DNA of 64,000 nucleotides. It comes from Roseinatronobacter ekhonensis. GTDB lineage: Bacteria > Pseudomonadota > Alphaproteobacteria > Rhodobacterales > Rhodobacteraceae. The position numbers were made by a program, and so were the translations under genes. Below are positions 51,053-59,578 of this stretch, piece after piece (position 1 is the first letter of the stretch; each line of letters opens with the position of its first letter). Where the stretch lies: assembly GCF_900499075.1 (NCBI RefSeq), contig NZ_UIHC01000004.1:79916-143915 (forward strand), written 5' to 3'. The notes under the pieces are model-generated. The model saw only the letters and a program-made list of their open reading frames with translations. It ran no database searches and was not told the DNA's origin.

Positions 51053-51459
51053 CACACACAACGATCCACCCCCAAGGCTGGCTGCCCGCAAAGGGCTATG
51101 CCAACGGTGTGCTGACGCGTGACGGCGTTTTGCATATCGGCGGCCAGATCGGCTGGGATGGCGCCCAGCGGTTCGTGGCCTCTGATTTCGTCGGGCAGAT
51201 GCGGCAGGCACTGGCCAATATCGTGGCCATCGTCGAAGCTGCGGGTGGGCAGGCGTGCGACATCACCCGCCTGACATGGTTCGTGATCGACAAGAGAGAG
51301 TATCTTGCGCGTCAGGCCGAAGTGGGCCGGGCCTATCGCGAGGTGATGGGCAAGCATTTCCCCGCCATGTCGATGGTGGTCGTGGCCGGTTTGGTCGAAG
51401 ACGCCGCGTTGCTCGAGATTGAAGCGACCGCCCATATCGCGATGCAGAAATCGGACTAG
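51049..51459 (+). CDS. Rid (YjgF/YER057c/UK114) family protein
   Basis: A 136-residue Rid-family protein, last gene of the operon. The fold is clear from GVLHIGGQIGWD near residues 27-38, MRQALANIVAIVEAAGG near 51-67 and the terminal LLEIEATAHIA. The arginine that RidA uses to deaminate enamines and imines is replaced: Gly114 (VVVAGLVED) lies where RidA has VARL. It therefore belongs to the Rid groups without proven deaminase activity. Because the monooxygenase/reductase yields an enamine-type amino-oxo-cyclohexene CoA ester, a role on that intermediate is still worth testing. Confidence 0.85.
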   Translation: MTHTTIHPQGWLPAKGYANGVLTRDGVLHIGGQIGWDGAQRFVASDFVGQMRQALANIVAIVEAAGGQACDITRLTWFVIDKREYLARQAEVGRAYREVMGKHFPAMSMVVVAGLVEDAALLEIEATAHIAMQKSD

Positions 51460-51489
51460 ACATTTTGCCGGTCCAGCCGCATGCTGACG

Positions 51490-51666
51490 TTGATGGTGCC
51501 CGGCCGCGTGCGGCTGGCTGAAAAGGGAACATGGTGCGGGCTTGCCCCAAATCCATGACTGCCCCCGCAACTGTAAGCGGATAGCACCCCCGACAGGACC
51601 ACTGGCCACAGGCCGGGAAGGGTTGGGGACGCGATGACCCGCAAGTCAGGAGACCTGCCATCAACC
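51490..51666 (+). promoter_or_regulatory. Cobalamin (B12) riboswitch
   Basis: The conserved aptamer blocks occur in order on the plus strand: GGTGCCCGG near 51494, AAAAGGGAA near 51521, GACTGCCCCCGCAACTGTAA (the B12-box core) near 51557-51576, GGGAAGG near 51614, and GACCCGCAAGTCAGGAGACC near 51636-51655. It lies in the 325-base gap between the Rid gene and the 100-residue protein gene. A long GC hairpin (51704-51767) ends close to the next ribosome binding site and could be the expression platform. It probably lowers expression when adenosylcobalamin or methylcobalamin is plentiful. Confidence 0.95.
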
Positions 51667-51703
51667 CGTGCGCGCATGCCGCGTGTATGGGGTGTTGAAA
51701 CCG

Positions 51704-51767
51704 GGCGGGGTGCCTCGGGGGTGTTCAATCCGCGCCCGTTGGGCGCATGGCCCCCGGCACTCCCGCC
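51704..51767 (+). promoter_or_regulatory. Probable expression-platform hairpin of the riboswitch
   Basis: GGCGGG, GTGCC and GGGGG (51704-51721) pair in order with CCCCC, GGCAC and CCCGCC (51751-51767), with small bulges; the loop holds a further GCGCCC/GGGCGC stem. No U-tract follows and the GGAGGG of the next gene starts nine bases later, so control of translation is more likely than termination. Confidence 0.5.
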
Positions 51768-51784
51768 ACAGCGCGGAGGGCGCT

Positions 51785-52087
51785 ATGCTACTGGACCACA
51801 CGATCTTGCAACTTCGACAAACCGGGCTGACGCCCGAGCGCGCCCGCGCGCTTGGCCATCTGGGCTATCTGCAATGGCTGGGCGCGTTGCCGGGCGATGC
51901 CAGCTACCCGGCAGAAGCGATGCACGCCTATACCCAAGCCGTGCCCTTCGCGCGTGAGGTATCGGCCATAGCGGTCTTTTGCGACCTGCTGGTCGAGAGC
52001 ACGCGCACGCCGTTGCGCCCGCTCACCCTTATCTTGCCGCCCAAGGAACGGCGCGGCGGCGCAAAGGGGCGACGCGCGACGCTGTAG
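51785..52087 (+). CDS. Hypothetical protein behind the B12 riboswitch, 100 aa
   Basis: I do not recognise this protein. The ATG at 51785 has a strong GGAGGG. The sequence is helical-looking and starts MLLDHTILQLRQTGLTPERA, then GYLQWLGALPGDASY near residue 27 and a hydrophobic VSAIAVFCDLLVES near 59-72 with one cysteine. The last 15 residues are strongly basic (PPKERRGGAKGRR). There is no signal peptide. It is the first gene after the cobalamin riboswitch and is followed, 113 bases later, by methionine synthase. A role in B12 or methionine metabolism is inferred from position only. Confidence 0.65.
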   Translation: MLLDHTILQLRQTGLTPERARALGHLGYLQWLGALPGDASYPAEAMHAYTQAVPFAREVSAIAVFCDLLVESTRTPLRPLTLILPPKERRGGAKGRRATL

Positions 52088-52095
52088 GCTTTCCC

Positions 52096-52118
52096 GAATA
52101 TGAACCAGTTTCATATTC
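52096..52118. promoter_or_regulatory. Perfect 9-bp AT-rich palindrome upstream of metH
   Basis: GAATATGAA (52096-52104) and TTCATATTC (52110-52118) are perfect inverted arms around CCAGT, starting nine bases after the stop of the 100-residue gene. The size and symmetry suit a dimeric HTH repressor site, for example an ArsR-type methionine-cycle regulator. It has no T-run of its own, though TTTTTTCTT follows 20 bases later. Confidence 0.5.
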
Positions 52119-52148
52119 ACGGTGAAAATCATTCGGTTTTTTCTTGGA

Positions 52149-52173
52149 TTGTGCAGGGTTATATCCTGCACAA
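52149..52173. promoter_or_regulatory. Perfect 9-bp palindrome in the metH leader
   Basis: TTGTGCAGG (52149-52157) and CCTGCACAA (52165-52173) are perfect arms around GTTATAT. It ends 27 bases before the proposed start of the homocysteine methyltransferase gene and could be an operator or a leader hairpin. Confidence 0.5.
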
Positions 52174-52200
52174 CCCGCAATAATGGAAAAACCACCGCTT

Positions 52201-53247
52201 ATGAAAGATCTGACCCTGTCCGCATCCCCGGTTCTGGATGAATTGCGCGCGCTGGCCGCCGAACGTATCCTTGTTCTGGACGGGGCCATGGGCACGATGA
52301 TCCAGACACTTGGCCTGACCGAAGAGGATTACTCCGCAAACGGGCACATCCACGGCCCCGGTTGTCGCCACCACACCGATCATCCGCAACAGGGCAATAA
52401 TGACCTACTGGTGCTGACCAAGCCCGACGCGATCGAGGATATTCACTATCAATTCGCCATGGCGGGGGCGGATATTCTGGAAACCAACACGTTTTCCGGC
52501 ACCACTATCGCGCAGGCCGATTATGGCCTGGAAGGGGCGATCCATGATCTGAGCGTGGCGGGCGCACAGGTCGCGCGCCGTGCGGCCGACCGTGCGCAGG
52601 CCAGTGACGGTAAGCGCCGTTTCGTGGCCGGTGCCGTGGGGCCGACCAACCGCACCGCCAGCATCAGCCCCGATGTGAATGACCCCGGCTTTCGCGCCGT
52701 AACGTTTGACGACCTGCGCCGCGCGTATGGCCAGCAGATGGAAGGGCTGATCGAGGGCGGGGCAGATATCATCCTCATTGAGACCATCTTCGACACGCTC
52801 AACGCCAAGGCCGCGATCTTTGCGGCATTCGAGGTGTTCGACAAGATCGGCCAGCGCGTGCCACTGATGATTTCGGGCACGATTACCGACGCCTCCGGGC
52901 GCACACTGTCGGGCCAGACACCAACCGCTTTCTGGCATTCGGTTTCGCACGCCCGGCCCTTTACCGTTGGGCTGAACTGCGCTTTGGGGGCAGAGGCCAT
53001 GCGCCCCCATATCGCGGAACTTGCGGGCGTGGCCGACACGTTGACCTGTGCCTATCCCAATGCGGGCCTGCCCAACGCGTTTGGCGGCTATGATGAGACG
53101 CCAGAGCAAACCGCCGCACAGGTCGGCGGCTTTGCGCGCGACGGGCTGGTCAATGTCGTTGGCGGATGCTGCGGCACCACGCCCGACCATATCCGCGCCA
53201 TTGCCGAGGCCGTCGCCCCATTTGCCCCCAGAGCGGTGCCCGCATGA
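52201..53247 (+). CDS. Methionine synthase, homocysteine-binding module (split MetH)
   Basis: A 348-residue homocysteine S-methyltransferase domain equal to the N-terminal module of MetH. The zinc cysteines are Cys260 (GLNCALG) and Cys323/Cys324 ([10 protein letters not shown]). The start region [18 protein letters not shown] is the usual MetH beginning. The ATG at 52201 was chosen; an ATG at 52183 would add six residues. It ends in an ATGA overlap with the remaining MetH modules, so the two chains are made together and presumably assemble. Alone it lacks folate and B12 modules. Confidence 0.9.
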   Translation: MKDLTLSASPVLDELRALAAERILVLDGAMGTMIQTLGLTEEDYSANGHIHGPGCRHHTDHPQQGNNDLLVLTKPDAIEDIHYQFAMAGADILETNTFSGTTIAQADYGLEGAIHDLSVAGAQVARRAADRAQASDGKRRFVAGAVGPTNRTASISPDVNDPGFRAVTFDDLRRAYGQQMEGLIEGGADIILIETIFDTLNAKAAIFAAFEVFDKIGQRVPLMISGTITDASGRTLSGQTPTAFWHSVSHARPFTVGLNCALGAEAMRPHIAELAGVADTLTCAYPNAGLPNAFGGYDETPEQTAAQVGGFARDGLVNVVGGCCGTTPDHIRAIAEAVAPFAPRAVPA

Positions 53248-55967
53248 CCCATTATCTGCGCCTGTCCGGTCTGGAACCCTTCGTGCTGACGCCCGATATT
53301 CCGTTTGTGAATGTGGGCGAGCGCACGAATGTCACCGGCTCCGCCAAGTTCCGCAAACTGATCGTGAACCGCGACTATGAAACCGCGCTGGATGTCGCGC
53401 GTGAGCAGGTCGAGAACGGCGCGCAGATCATTGATGTGAACATGGATGAGGGGCTGATCGATTCGCAAAAGGCGATGGTCGAGTTTCTGAACCTTGTCGC
53501 GGCAGAGCCGGACATTGCCCGCGTGCCGATCATGATCGACAGCTCCAAATGGGAGGTGATCGAGGCGGGCCTGCAATGCGTGCAAGGCAAATCGGTGGTC
53601 AATTCCATTTCCATGAAGGAAGGCGAAGATCAGTTCCGCCATCAGGCGCGGCTGTGTCTGGCCTACGGTGCGGCGGTCGTGGTCATGGCGTTCGACGAGC
53701 AGGGCCAAGCCGATACCTTTGCACGCAAGACAGAGATTTGCGCGCGCGCCTACCGCATTCTGACCGAGGAGGTAGGCTTCCCGCCAGAAGACATCATCTT
53801 CGACCCGAATATCTTTGCGGTCGCCACGGGCATTGAAGAACACGACAATTACGGCGTCGATTTCATCGAAGCGACACGTTGGATACGCGAAAACCTGCCG
53901 CATGCGCATGTGTCGGGCGGGGTGTCGAACCTGTCGTTCTCTTTCCGTGGCAATGACACCGTGCGCGAGGCGATGCACGCGGTGTTCCTGTATCACGCCA
54001 TCAAGGCGGGCATGGATATGGGTATCGTGAATGCGGGCCAATTGGCGGTCTATGACCAGATAGACCCCGAGTTGCGCGAGGCTTGCGAGGATGTGGTCCT
54101 GAACCGCCAGCCCAAGGCGGGCGGCACCGCGACCGAAAACCTGCTGGACCTTGCCGACCGCTTCAAGGGCGGCAAGCGCGAAGAACGCGTGCGCGATCTG
54201 GCTTGGCGCGAGTGGGCTATTGACAAGCGGCTGGAACACGCGCTGGTCAACGGCATTACCGAATTCATCGACGCCGACACCGAAGAAGCGCGTGTGGCTG
54301 CAGAAAAGCCGCTCGACGTGATCGAAGGGCCGCTGATGGCCGGCATGAACGTGGTCGGCGACCTGTTCGGCGCGGGCAAGATGTTCCTGCCCCAAGTCGT
54401 GAAATCCGCCCGCGTGATGAAACAGGCCGTGGCCATCCTTCTGCCTTACATGGAAGAAGAAAAGCGCCTGAATGGCGGCACCGGGCGGCAATCGGCTGGC
54501 AAGATCCTGATGGCGACCGTCAAGGGCGATGTGCATGACATTGGCAAGAACATCGTCGGCGTTGTGCTGGCCTGCAACAATTACGATGTGATCGATCTGG
54601 GCGTGATGGTCCCGCCACAAAAGATCTTGCAGGTCGCCCGCGCCGAGAATGTGGATGCGATTGGCCTGTCGGGTCTGATCACACCATCGCTTGATGAAAT
54701 GGTGCATCTCGCGTCCGAAATGGAACGCGAAGACATGAACCTGCCGCTGCTGATCGGGGGGGCGACCACGTCCAAGGTGCACACGGCGGTCAAGATCGCG
54801 CCGCGCTATTCGGGGCCTGCGGTCTATGTGCTCGATGCTAGCCGCGCCGTGGGGGTGGTCAGCAACCTGTTGTCGCCTGCCAACAAGGCGAGCTTTGTGG
54901 ACGCCATTCGCACCGAATACGCCGAAGTGACCGCGCGTCACGAACGGGCAGAGGCCGCCAAGGACCGCCTGCCACTGGCCAAAGCCCGCGCCAACCCGCT
55001 GCGGCTGGATTGGGACAGCTACAGCCCGACTGCGCCGAAATTTACCGGCGCAAAAGTGATCGACGATTGGGACTTGGCCGAACTGGCCTACTATATCGAC
55101 TGGACCCCGTTCTTCCAGACATGGGAGATGAAGGGCGTTTACCCCAAGATCCTTGATGACCCGAAACAGGGCGAGGCGGCCCGCGCGCTCTTCGCCGATG
55201 CGCAGGAAATGCTCAAGCGCATCATTGCCGAGAAATGGTTCACGCCCCGCGCCGTCGTCGGGTTCTGGCCTGCCAATACGGTGGGCGATGATATTCGCCT
55301 GTTTACGGACGCCACGCGCGACACCGGACTCGCCACATTCCACACGCTGCGGCAACAGCATTCCAAGCGGGCAGGGCGGCCCAATCTGGCCTTGTCAGAT
55401 TTCGTGGCCCCCGAGGGCACCCCAGACCATATTGGCGGCTTCGTCGTAACGGCCGGACCGGAAGAGGTGGACATCGCCGCCCGCTTCGACCGCGCGAATG
55501 ACAATTATGCCGCGATCATGGTCAAGGCGCTGGCCGACCGCATTGCCGAAGCCATGGCAGAGGCCCTGCACGCGCGCGTGCGCCGCGACTATTGGGGCTA
55601 TGCGCCGGATGAGCCGTTTACCCCGCAAGAGCTGATCAAGGAACCCTACGGCGGCATCCGCCCCGCGCCGGGCTACCCCGCGCAGCCCGACCACACCGAA
55701 AAGCGCACGCTGTTCAAGCTGCTCGATGCCGAAGCGGCGACGGGGGTCACGCTGACCGAAAGCATGGCGATGTGGCCGGGATCGTCCGTGTCGGGCCTGT
55801 ATCTGGGGCACCCGGACAGCTACTATTTCGGCGTGGCCAAGGTGGAACGCGACCAGGTGGCGGACTATGCCGCGCGCAAGGGGATGGATATGGCTCAGGC
55901 GGAACGCTGGCTGGCCCCGGTGCTGAATTACGATCCGGCGGCAAAGCAGGCTGTTGCGGCGGAATAA
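53244..55967 (+). CDS. metH: Methionine synthase, folate/B12/activation modules (split MetH)
   Basis: A 907-residue protein with the last three MetH modules. A pterin-binding methyltetrahydrofolate domain comes first (about residues 20-280, [17 protein letters not shown]), then the cap and B12-binding domains with the cobalamin ligand His431 in GDVHDIGKN. The AdoMet-dependent reactivation domain follows (about 580-900, [15 protein letters not shown] near 806). It transfers methyl from 5-methyl-THF to homocysteine on the partner chain encoded just upstream. A long window-scale frame shift is not needed: both genes have clean ends. A 61-base gap separates it from cobO. Confidence 0.95.
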   Translation: MTHYLRLSGLEPFVLTPDIPFVNVGERTNVTGSAKFRKLIVNRDYETALDVAREQVENGAQIIDVNMDEGLIDSQKAMVEFLNLVAAEPDIARVPIMIDSSKWEVIEAGLQCVQGKSVVNSISMKEGEDQFRHQARLCLAYGAAVVVMAFDEQGQADTFARKTEICARAYRILTEEVGFPPEDIIFDPNIFAVATGIEEHDNYGVDFIEATRWIRENLPHAHVSGGVSNLSFSFRGNDTVREAMHAVFLYHAIKAGMDMGIVNAGQLAVYDQIDPELREACEDVVLNRQPKAGGTATENLLDLADRFKGGKREERVRDLAWREWAIDKRLEHALVNGITEFIDADTEEARVAAEKPLDVIEGPLMAGMNVVGDLFGAGKMFLPQVVKSARVMKQAVAILLPYMEEEKRLNGGTGRQSAGKILMATVKGDVHDIGKNIVGVVLACNNYDVIDLGVMVPPQKILQVARAENVDAIGLSGLITPSLDEMVHLASEMEREDMNLPLLIGGATTSKVHTAVKIAPRYSGPAVYVLDASRAVGVVSNLLSPANKASFVDAIRTEYAEVTARHERAEAAKDRLPLAKARANPLRLDWDSYSPTAPKFTGAKVIDDWDLAELAYYIDWTPFFQTWEMKGVYPKILDDPKQGEAARALFADAQEMLKRIIAEKWFTPRAVVGFWPANTVGDDIRLFTDATRDTGLATFHTLRQQHSKRAGRPNLALSDFVAPEGTPDHIGGFVVTAGPEEVDIAARFDRANDNYAAIMVKALADRIAEAMAEALHARVRRDYWGYAPDEPFTPQELIKEPYGGIRPAPGYPAQPDHTEKRTLFKLLDAEAATGVTLTESMAMWPGSSVSGLYLGHPDSYYFGVAKVERDQVADYAARKGMDMAQAERWLAPVLNYDPAAKQAVAAE

Positions 55968-56028
55968 CCCTCTCGCGCGCGGGGCAATGGCCTGCTAACC
56001 ATCGGGCTCACCAGCGCAAGGACACGCC

Positions 56029-56637
56029 ATGGACGACACAGCCCGCCGCCACAATGAGAAGATGAAGCGCATCAAGGCCGCGCGCGACAAGATGATGGAA
56101 ACCAAGACCGAGGAACGCGGTCTGATCATGGTCCATACCGGCGATGGCAAGGGCAAATCCTCGTCCGGGTTCGGCATGATCATGCGTTGCATCGCGCATG
56201 GCATCCCCTGTTCGGTGGTGCAGTTCATCAAGGGCGGCTGGGACACGGGCGAAAAGAAGTTTCTGCGCGAACGTCACGCCAAGGAATGCCGCTTCTTCGT
56301 GTCGGGTGAGGGTTTCACCTGGGAAACGCAGGACCGCGACCGCGACGTGGCCGCGGCGCAAAACGGCTGGCGCATTGCGCAAGAACAAATCCTCGACCCC
56401 GAGATCGGCTTTGTGCTGCTGGACGAGATCAATATCGCGTTGCGCTATGATTATCTTGATATCGACGAGGTTGTGGCGTTCCTGCAAACCCGCAAGCCAC
56501 CCATGACCCATGTCTGCCTGACGGGACGCAGCGCGAAACCCGAGTTGATCGAGGCGGCCGACCTTGTCACCGAGATGAGCCTGCGCAAACACCCGTTCAA
56601 GGATGGCGTGAAAGCCCAGAAGGGCATCGAGTTCTGA
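56029..56637 (+). CDS. cobO: Cob(I)yrinic acid a,c-diamide adenosyltransferase
   Basis: A 202-residue CobO/CobA-type (BtuR) adenosyltransferase that adds the 5'-deoxyadenosyl group from ATP to cob(I)alamin precursors. The P-loop is GDGKGKSS at residues 38-45; further markers are VVQFIKGGWDTGEKKF near 65-80 and LLDEINIALRYDYLD near 130-144. The gene sits after metH, linking methionine synthesis and B12 supply. A GC hairpin (56648-56662) follows the stop. Confidence 0.93.
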   Translation: MDDTARRHNEKMKRIKAARDKMMETKTEERGLIMVHTGDGKGKSSSGFGMIMRCIAHGIPCSVVQFIKGGWDTGEKKFLRERHAKECRFFVSGEGFTWETQDRDRDVAAAQNGWRIAQEQILDPEIGFVLLDEINIALRYDYLDIDEVVAFLQTRKPPMTHVCLTGRSAKPELIEAADLVTEMSLRKHPFKDGVKAQKGIEF

Positions 56638-56647
56638 TGCCTTGCAG

Positions 56648-56662
56648 GGGGGCTTTGCCCCC
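56648..56662 (+). terminator. GC hairpin after cobO
   Basis: GGGGGC (56648-56653) and GCCCCC (56657-56662) around TTT, ten bases after the stop. No U-tract follows. Like the hairpin at 2401 it is followed by the dispersed motif about 25-30 bases later. Confidence 0.45.
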
Positions 56663-56686
56663 GACGCGCTGGCGCGCGCCTCCCCC

Positions 56687-56708
56687 AGGATATTTGTGCA
56701 AGGATGAA
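56687..56708 (+). repeat. Dispersed intergenic motif, copy B
   Basis: AGGATATTTGTGCAAGGATG and flanks match copy A at 2448-2470. It is one of two copies in the 271-base gap between cobO and cobQ; the other is inverted at 56840-56861. Confidence 0.55.
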
Positions 56709-56839
56709 AAGGCTTTGTTTACCCTTTTGGGCCAATATGAGGATGCGGAACAGGGAGGGATCCCGATGACCGCCAAGGGTGAAAGCACCGCGTCCTCCCC
56801 GGCCCGCCGGCCCAGGGCGCGGTGCCGCCCCGGCCCGCT

Positions 56840-56861
56840 TCATTCTTGTTTAAATATCCCC
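56840..56861 (-). repeat. Dispersed intergenic motif, inverted copy D
   Basis: Read on the minus strand it is GGGATATTTAAACAAGAATG, matching copies A and B. With copy B it flanks about 130 bases as inverted repeats. No convincing gene was found between them; a 48-codon frame at 56766 is arginine-rich and has no recognisable family. Confidence 0.5.
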
Positions 56862-56908
56862 GTCGGAGGCGTATGTCAGCCGCCCCGTGTTCCCGGTCGG
56901 GGGCGGCG

Positions 56909-58354
56909 ATGACGGCCCTGATGATCCAAGGCACCGGCAGCAATGTCGGCAAATCGCTTCTGGTGGCGGGACTGTGCCGCGCGGCGCGGCGCAGGGGGGT
57001 GTCCGTAGCACCTTTCAAGCCGCAGAATATGTCGAACAACGCCGCCGTGACCGCCGATGGCGGAGAGATCGGGCGCGCGCAGGCGCTTCAGGCGCGCGCG
57101 GCGGGGGTCGAACCGATGGTCGACATGAACCCGGTTCTGCTTAAGCCCGAAAGCGACACCGGCGCACAGGTGATCGTGCAGGGCCGCCGCCTGACCAGCA
57201 CGCAGGCGCGTGACTATGCCGCGCTGAAACCGCGCCTGATGGGCCATGTTCTGGACAGTTTCCAGAGGTTGAGCGCGGCACATGATCTTGTGTTGGTCGA
57301 AGGGGCGGGAAGCCCTGCGGAAGTGAATCTGCGCGCCAATGATATTGCCAATATGGGGTTTGCGCGTGCCGCCAATGTGCCGGTGGTGCTGGCGGGCGAT
57401 ATTGATCGTGGCGGCGTGATCGCGCAGATCATCGGTACGCAAGCGGTTCTGGACCCTGCTGATGCCGCGCAGATCGCGGGTTTCGTGATCAACCGGTTTC
57501 GCGGCGACCCGCGCTTGTTTGATGATGGCTACGCCCTAATAGCAGCGCGCACAGGCTGGCGCGGGTTCGGCGTCTGCCCGTGGTTTGCCGATGCGTGGAA
57601 ACTGCCCGCAGAGGATGCTTTGGACCTGTCGGCCCCGGACCGCATGGCGGGATTGTATGTCGTGTGCCTGAGCCTGTCGCGGATCGCGAATTTCGATGAT
57701 CTGGACCCGCTGGCGCAAGAGCCGGGCGTCCGGCTGACCATGCTTGGCCCCGGCCGCGCAATCCCCGGCGATGCCGATCTGGTCATCCTGCCCGGCACAA
57801 AATCCGCCCGCGCGGACCTTGGGTTCTTGCGTGCGCAAGGCTGGGATGTGGACCTGATCGCGCATCATCGGCGCGGCGGGCATGTGCTGGGCATTTGTGG
57901 CGGCTACCAGATGCTGGGGCGGTCCGTGGCCGACCCGGAGGGCGTAGAGGGCACGCCCGGCAGCACACCCGCCCTTGGGTTGCTGGAGATCGACACCGTG
58001 ATGAGCCCGGACAAACGCCTGAGCCGCGTGCAGGGCCAGCATGTAGCCAGCGGCCAGCCGCTGGAGGGGTATGAGATTCACCTGGGCCAGAGCGAAGGCG
58101 CGGATCGTGCCCGCCCGTTTGCCCGTATCGGCGGTGTCGATGAAGGCGCTGTCAGCGCCGATGGGCGTGTTGCGGGCACTTATCTGCACGGCATGTTCGC
58201 GGGTGATTCGTTTCGCGCCGCATGGCTGGCCGGGTTTGGCGTAGCTGGTTCGGGTGCGATCTACGCGGATGAGGTCGACAAGACGCTCGACGCGCTGGCC
58301 GATCATATGGAAGCCACGCTGGACATAGACGGGATGCTGGCTGTCGCGCGTTGA
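56909..58354 (+). CDS. cobQ: Cobyric acid synthase
   Basis: A 481-residue glutamine-dependent amidotransferase that amidates four side chains of adenosylcobyrinic acid a,c-diamide. The N-terminal dethiobiotin-synthase-like ATPase has its P-loop GTGSNVGKS at residues 8-16 and [11 protein letters not shown] near 42. The C-terminal class I-type glutaminase domain has its nucleophile Cys in [11 protein letters not shown] near residue 330 and the conserved His in GTYLHGMF near 428. The ATG at 56909 gives the family start [12 protein letters not shown]; ATGs at 56873 and 56822 are alternatives, the first with GGAGG only three bases away. Confidence 0.92.
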   Translation: MTALMIQGTGSNVGKSLLVAGLCRAARRRGVSVAPFKPQNMSNNAAVTADGGEIGRAQALQARAAGVEPMVDMNPVLLKPESDTGAQVIVQGRRLTSTQARDYAALKPRLMGHVLDSFQRLSAAHDLVLVEGAGSPAEVNLRANDIANMGFARAANVPVVLAGDIDRGGVIAQIIGTQAVLDPADAAQIAGFVINRFRGDPRLFDDGYALIAARTGWRGFGVCPWFADAWKLPAEDALDLSAPDRMAGLYVVCLSLSRIANFDDLDPLAQEPGVRLTMLGPGRAIPGDADLVILPGTKSARADLGFLRAQGWDVDLIAHHRRGGHVLGICGGYQMLGRSVADPEGVEGTPGSTPALGLLEIDTVMSPDKRLSRVQGQHVASGQPLEGYEIHLGQSEGADRARPFARIGGVDEGAVSADGRVAGTYLHGMFAGDSFRAAWLAGFGVAGSGAIYADEVDKTLDALADHMEATLDIDGMLAVAR

Positions 58355-58369
58355 ACCCTTTTTTGTGTG

Positions 58370-59401
58370 TCAACCTCGCCCAACCTGCGCCCTGCGCCGG
58401 ATATCGCCGGGCGTGGACGCGAGTTTACGGCGGCACAGATCGGCCAGATTGGCGCCGCTGGAAAACCCCGTGGAATAGGCAATAGATGTGATCGAAGCCC
58501 GCGTGTTGCGCAGCATCCAGACCGCCGCGCGCAGCTTGGTGTCGATGATGTAGTCTTTGGGCGGGCAGCCCACATGCATGCGAAACAGCCGCAGGAAATG
58601 GCGTTCGCTAAGCCCCAGCATCCGCGCGAGCGTGGCAATTTCCGGCGGTTGGCCCGATTGCGCATCAAGGATTACCAGCGCCCGCTGAATGCGCGGGTCG
58701 TCTATGCTGGAATGGTCCGTCTGGGTTGCGGTATAAACAGGGCCGTCGCTGGACGGAAGCGTCATCTGGTGTTCGACCTTGGCCGCCCGATCTGGCCCAA
58801 GATGATGCGTTATCAACTGGCGCATGAGCGGTAGAATCGACACGCCCCCCAACGCGGTCGAGACCCCGCCCGCACGGTGAAAATCTCGGTTCGGCACAAA
58901 ACGGTGGCCGGGATAGGCGGCCTCGAAATCCTCGCGGTGATATGGGTGTATGCAGACCGGTTTGCCATCCAGCAGCCCAAGACCGGCCAATACAAAGCTA
59001 CCCGTGCACACACCACAGACCGGAACACCGGCGCGATAGGCCGCCGTGATATAGGCGGAATGCGGTTTCGGCGCGGTGTCCAGATCGCGCAACAGCCCGC
59101 CAATGACAAACAGATGGTCGAAGTTCCGGGGCGAAACATAGTCCGCCGTGGCGGAAACCGGCACCCCGCAACTGGACCGGGCCGTCGCAAGGGCGCTGCC
59201 GATCACGTCCCAACGGGCATAGCGTGGGCTGGAATTGTCGCCATGATCGCCCGCGTGCCGCAGGCTTTCGACAAGCCCCGCGAAAGACATGAGCGGGAAA
59301 CTGGGCCAGAGCAGGATTCCAATGGATAGCGCATCACCCGACTGCGTGGCACCCGCTGCCCGATTGTTGGTCGTCGCTTGGTCCGTTGCGCCCGATTCCA
59401 T
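58370..59401 (-). CDS. GlxA-type AraC-family transcriptional regulator
   Basis: A 343-residue regulator with an N-terminal DJ-1/PfpI-like domain (LSIGILLWPSFPLMSFAGLVE near residues 24-44; CGVCTGSFVLAGLGLLDG near 125-142, where a cysteine occupies the nucleophile position) and a C-terminal AraC DNA-binding domain with two helix-turn-helix units (LARMLGLSERHFLRLFRMHVG, then ASITSIAYSTGFSSGANLADLCRR). The ATG at 59401 has AAGGA upstream. It is divergent from the second ABC transporter operon, so it probably controls it. Its ligand is unknown; relatives respond to amines, betaines or amino acids. Confidence 0.9.
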   Translation of the reverse strand: MESGATDQATTNNRAAGATQSGDALSIGILLWPSFPLMSFAGLVESLRHAGDHGDNSSPRYARWDVIGSALATARSSCGVPVSATADYVSPRNFDHLFVIGGLLRDLDTAPKPHSAYITAAYRAGVPVCGVCTGSFVLAGLGLLDGKPVCIHPYHREDFEAAYPGHRFVPNRDFHRAGGVSTALGGVSILPLMRQLITHHLGPDRAAKVEHQMTLPSSDGPVYTATQTDHSSIDDPRIQRALVILDAQSGQPPEIATLARMLGLSERHFLRLFRMHVGCPPKDYIIDTKLRAAVWMLRNTRASITSIAYSTGFSSGANLADLCRRKLASTPGDIRRRAQVGRG

Positions 59402-59420
59402 AGCGTCCTTTACAGAAATG

Positions 59421-59432
59421 TCTGATTTCAGA
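59421..59432. promoter_or_regulatory. Small palindrome in the regulator-transporter divergent region
   Basis: TCTGA-TT-TCAGA (59421-59432) lies 20 bases upstream of the regulator start, within the 177-base gap to the binding-protein gene. It could be an autoregulatory site. The rest of the gap shows no clear promoter pair. Confidence 0.3.
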
Positions 59433-59578
59433 TGAAAATGGCGGATACACGAAAGACAGCACTTCGGCAACTGCCGCACGTTTTTGTTATCGGCCTGTGA
59501 TGGGTCGGAAAATCCGGCGTCTGACCGGAGCATCCAACAGCGGGCCTGCGCGGTTCCGCGAAGACAGGGAGCGTTTAC

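Noticed and set aside
52201..53250. metH as a frameshifted pseudogene
   Set aside because: Each half has a clean stop or start in an ATGA overlap and all zinc, cobalamin and folate residues are kept; a split gene is the simpler reading.
53088..55361. A 757-codon minus-strand frame opposite metH
   Set aside because: It is the codon-bias shadow of the metH gene; the translation is rich in His, Arg and Gln with no domain.
56766..56912. A 48-codon frame with ATG between cobO and cobQ
   Set aside because: It is Arg/Pro-rich, lies across repeat sequence and overlaps the cobQ start; no protein-like features.
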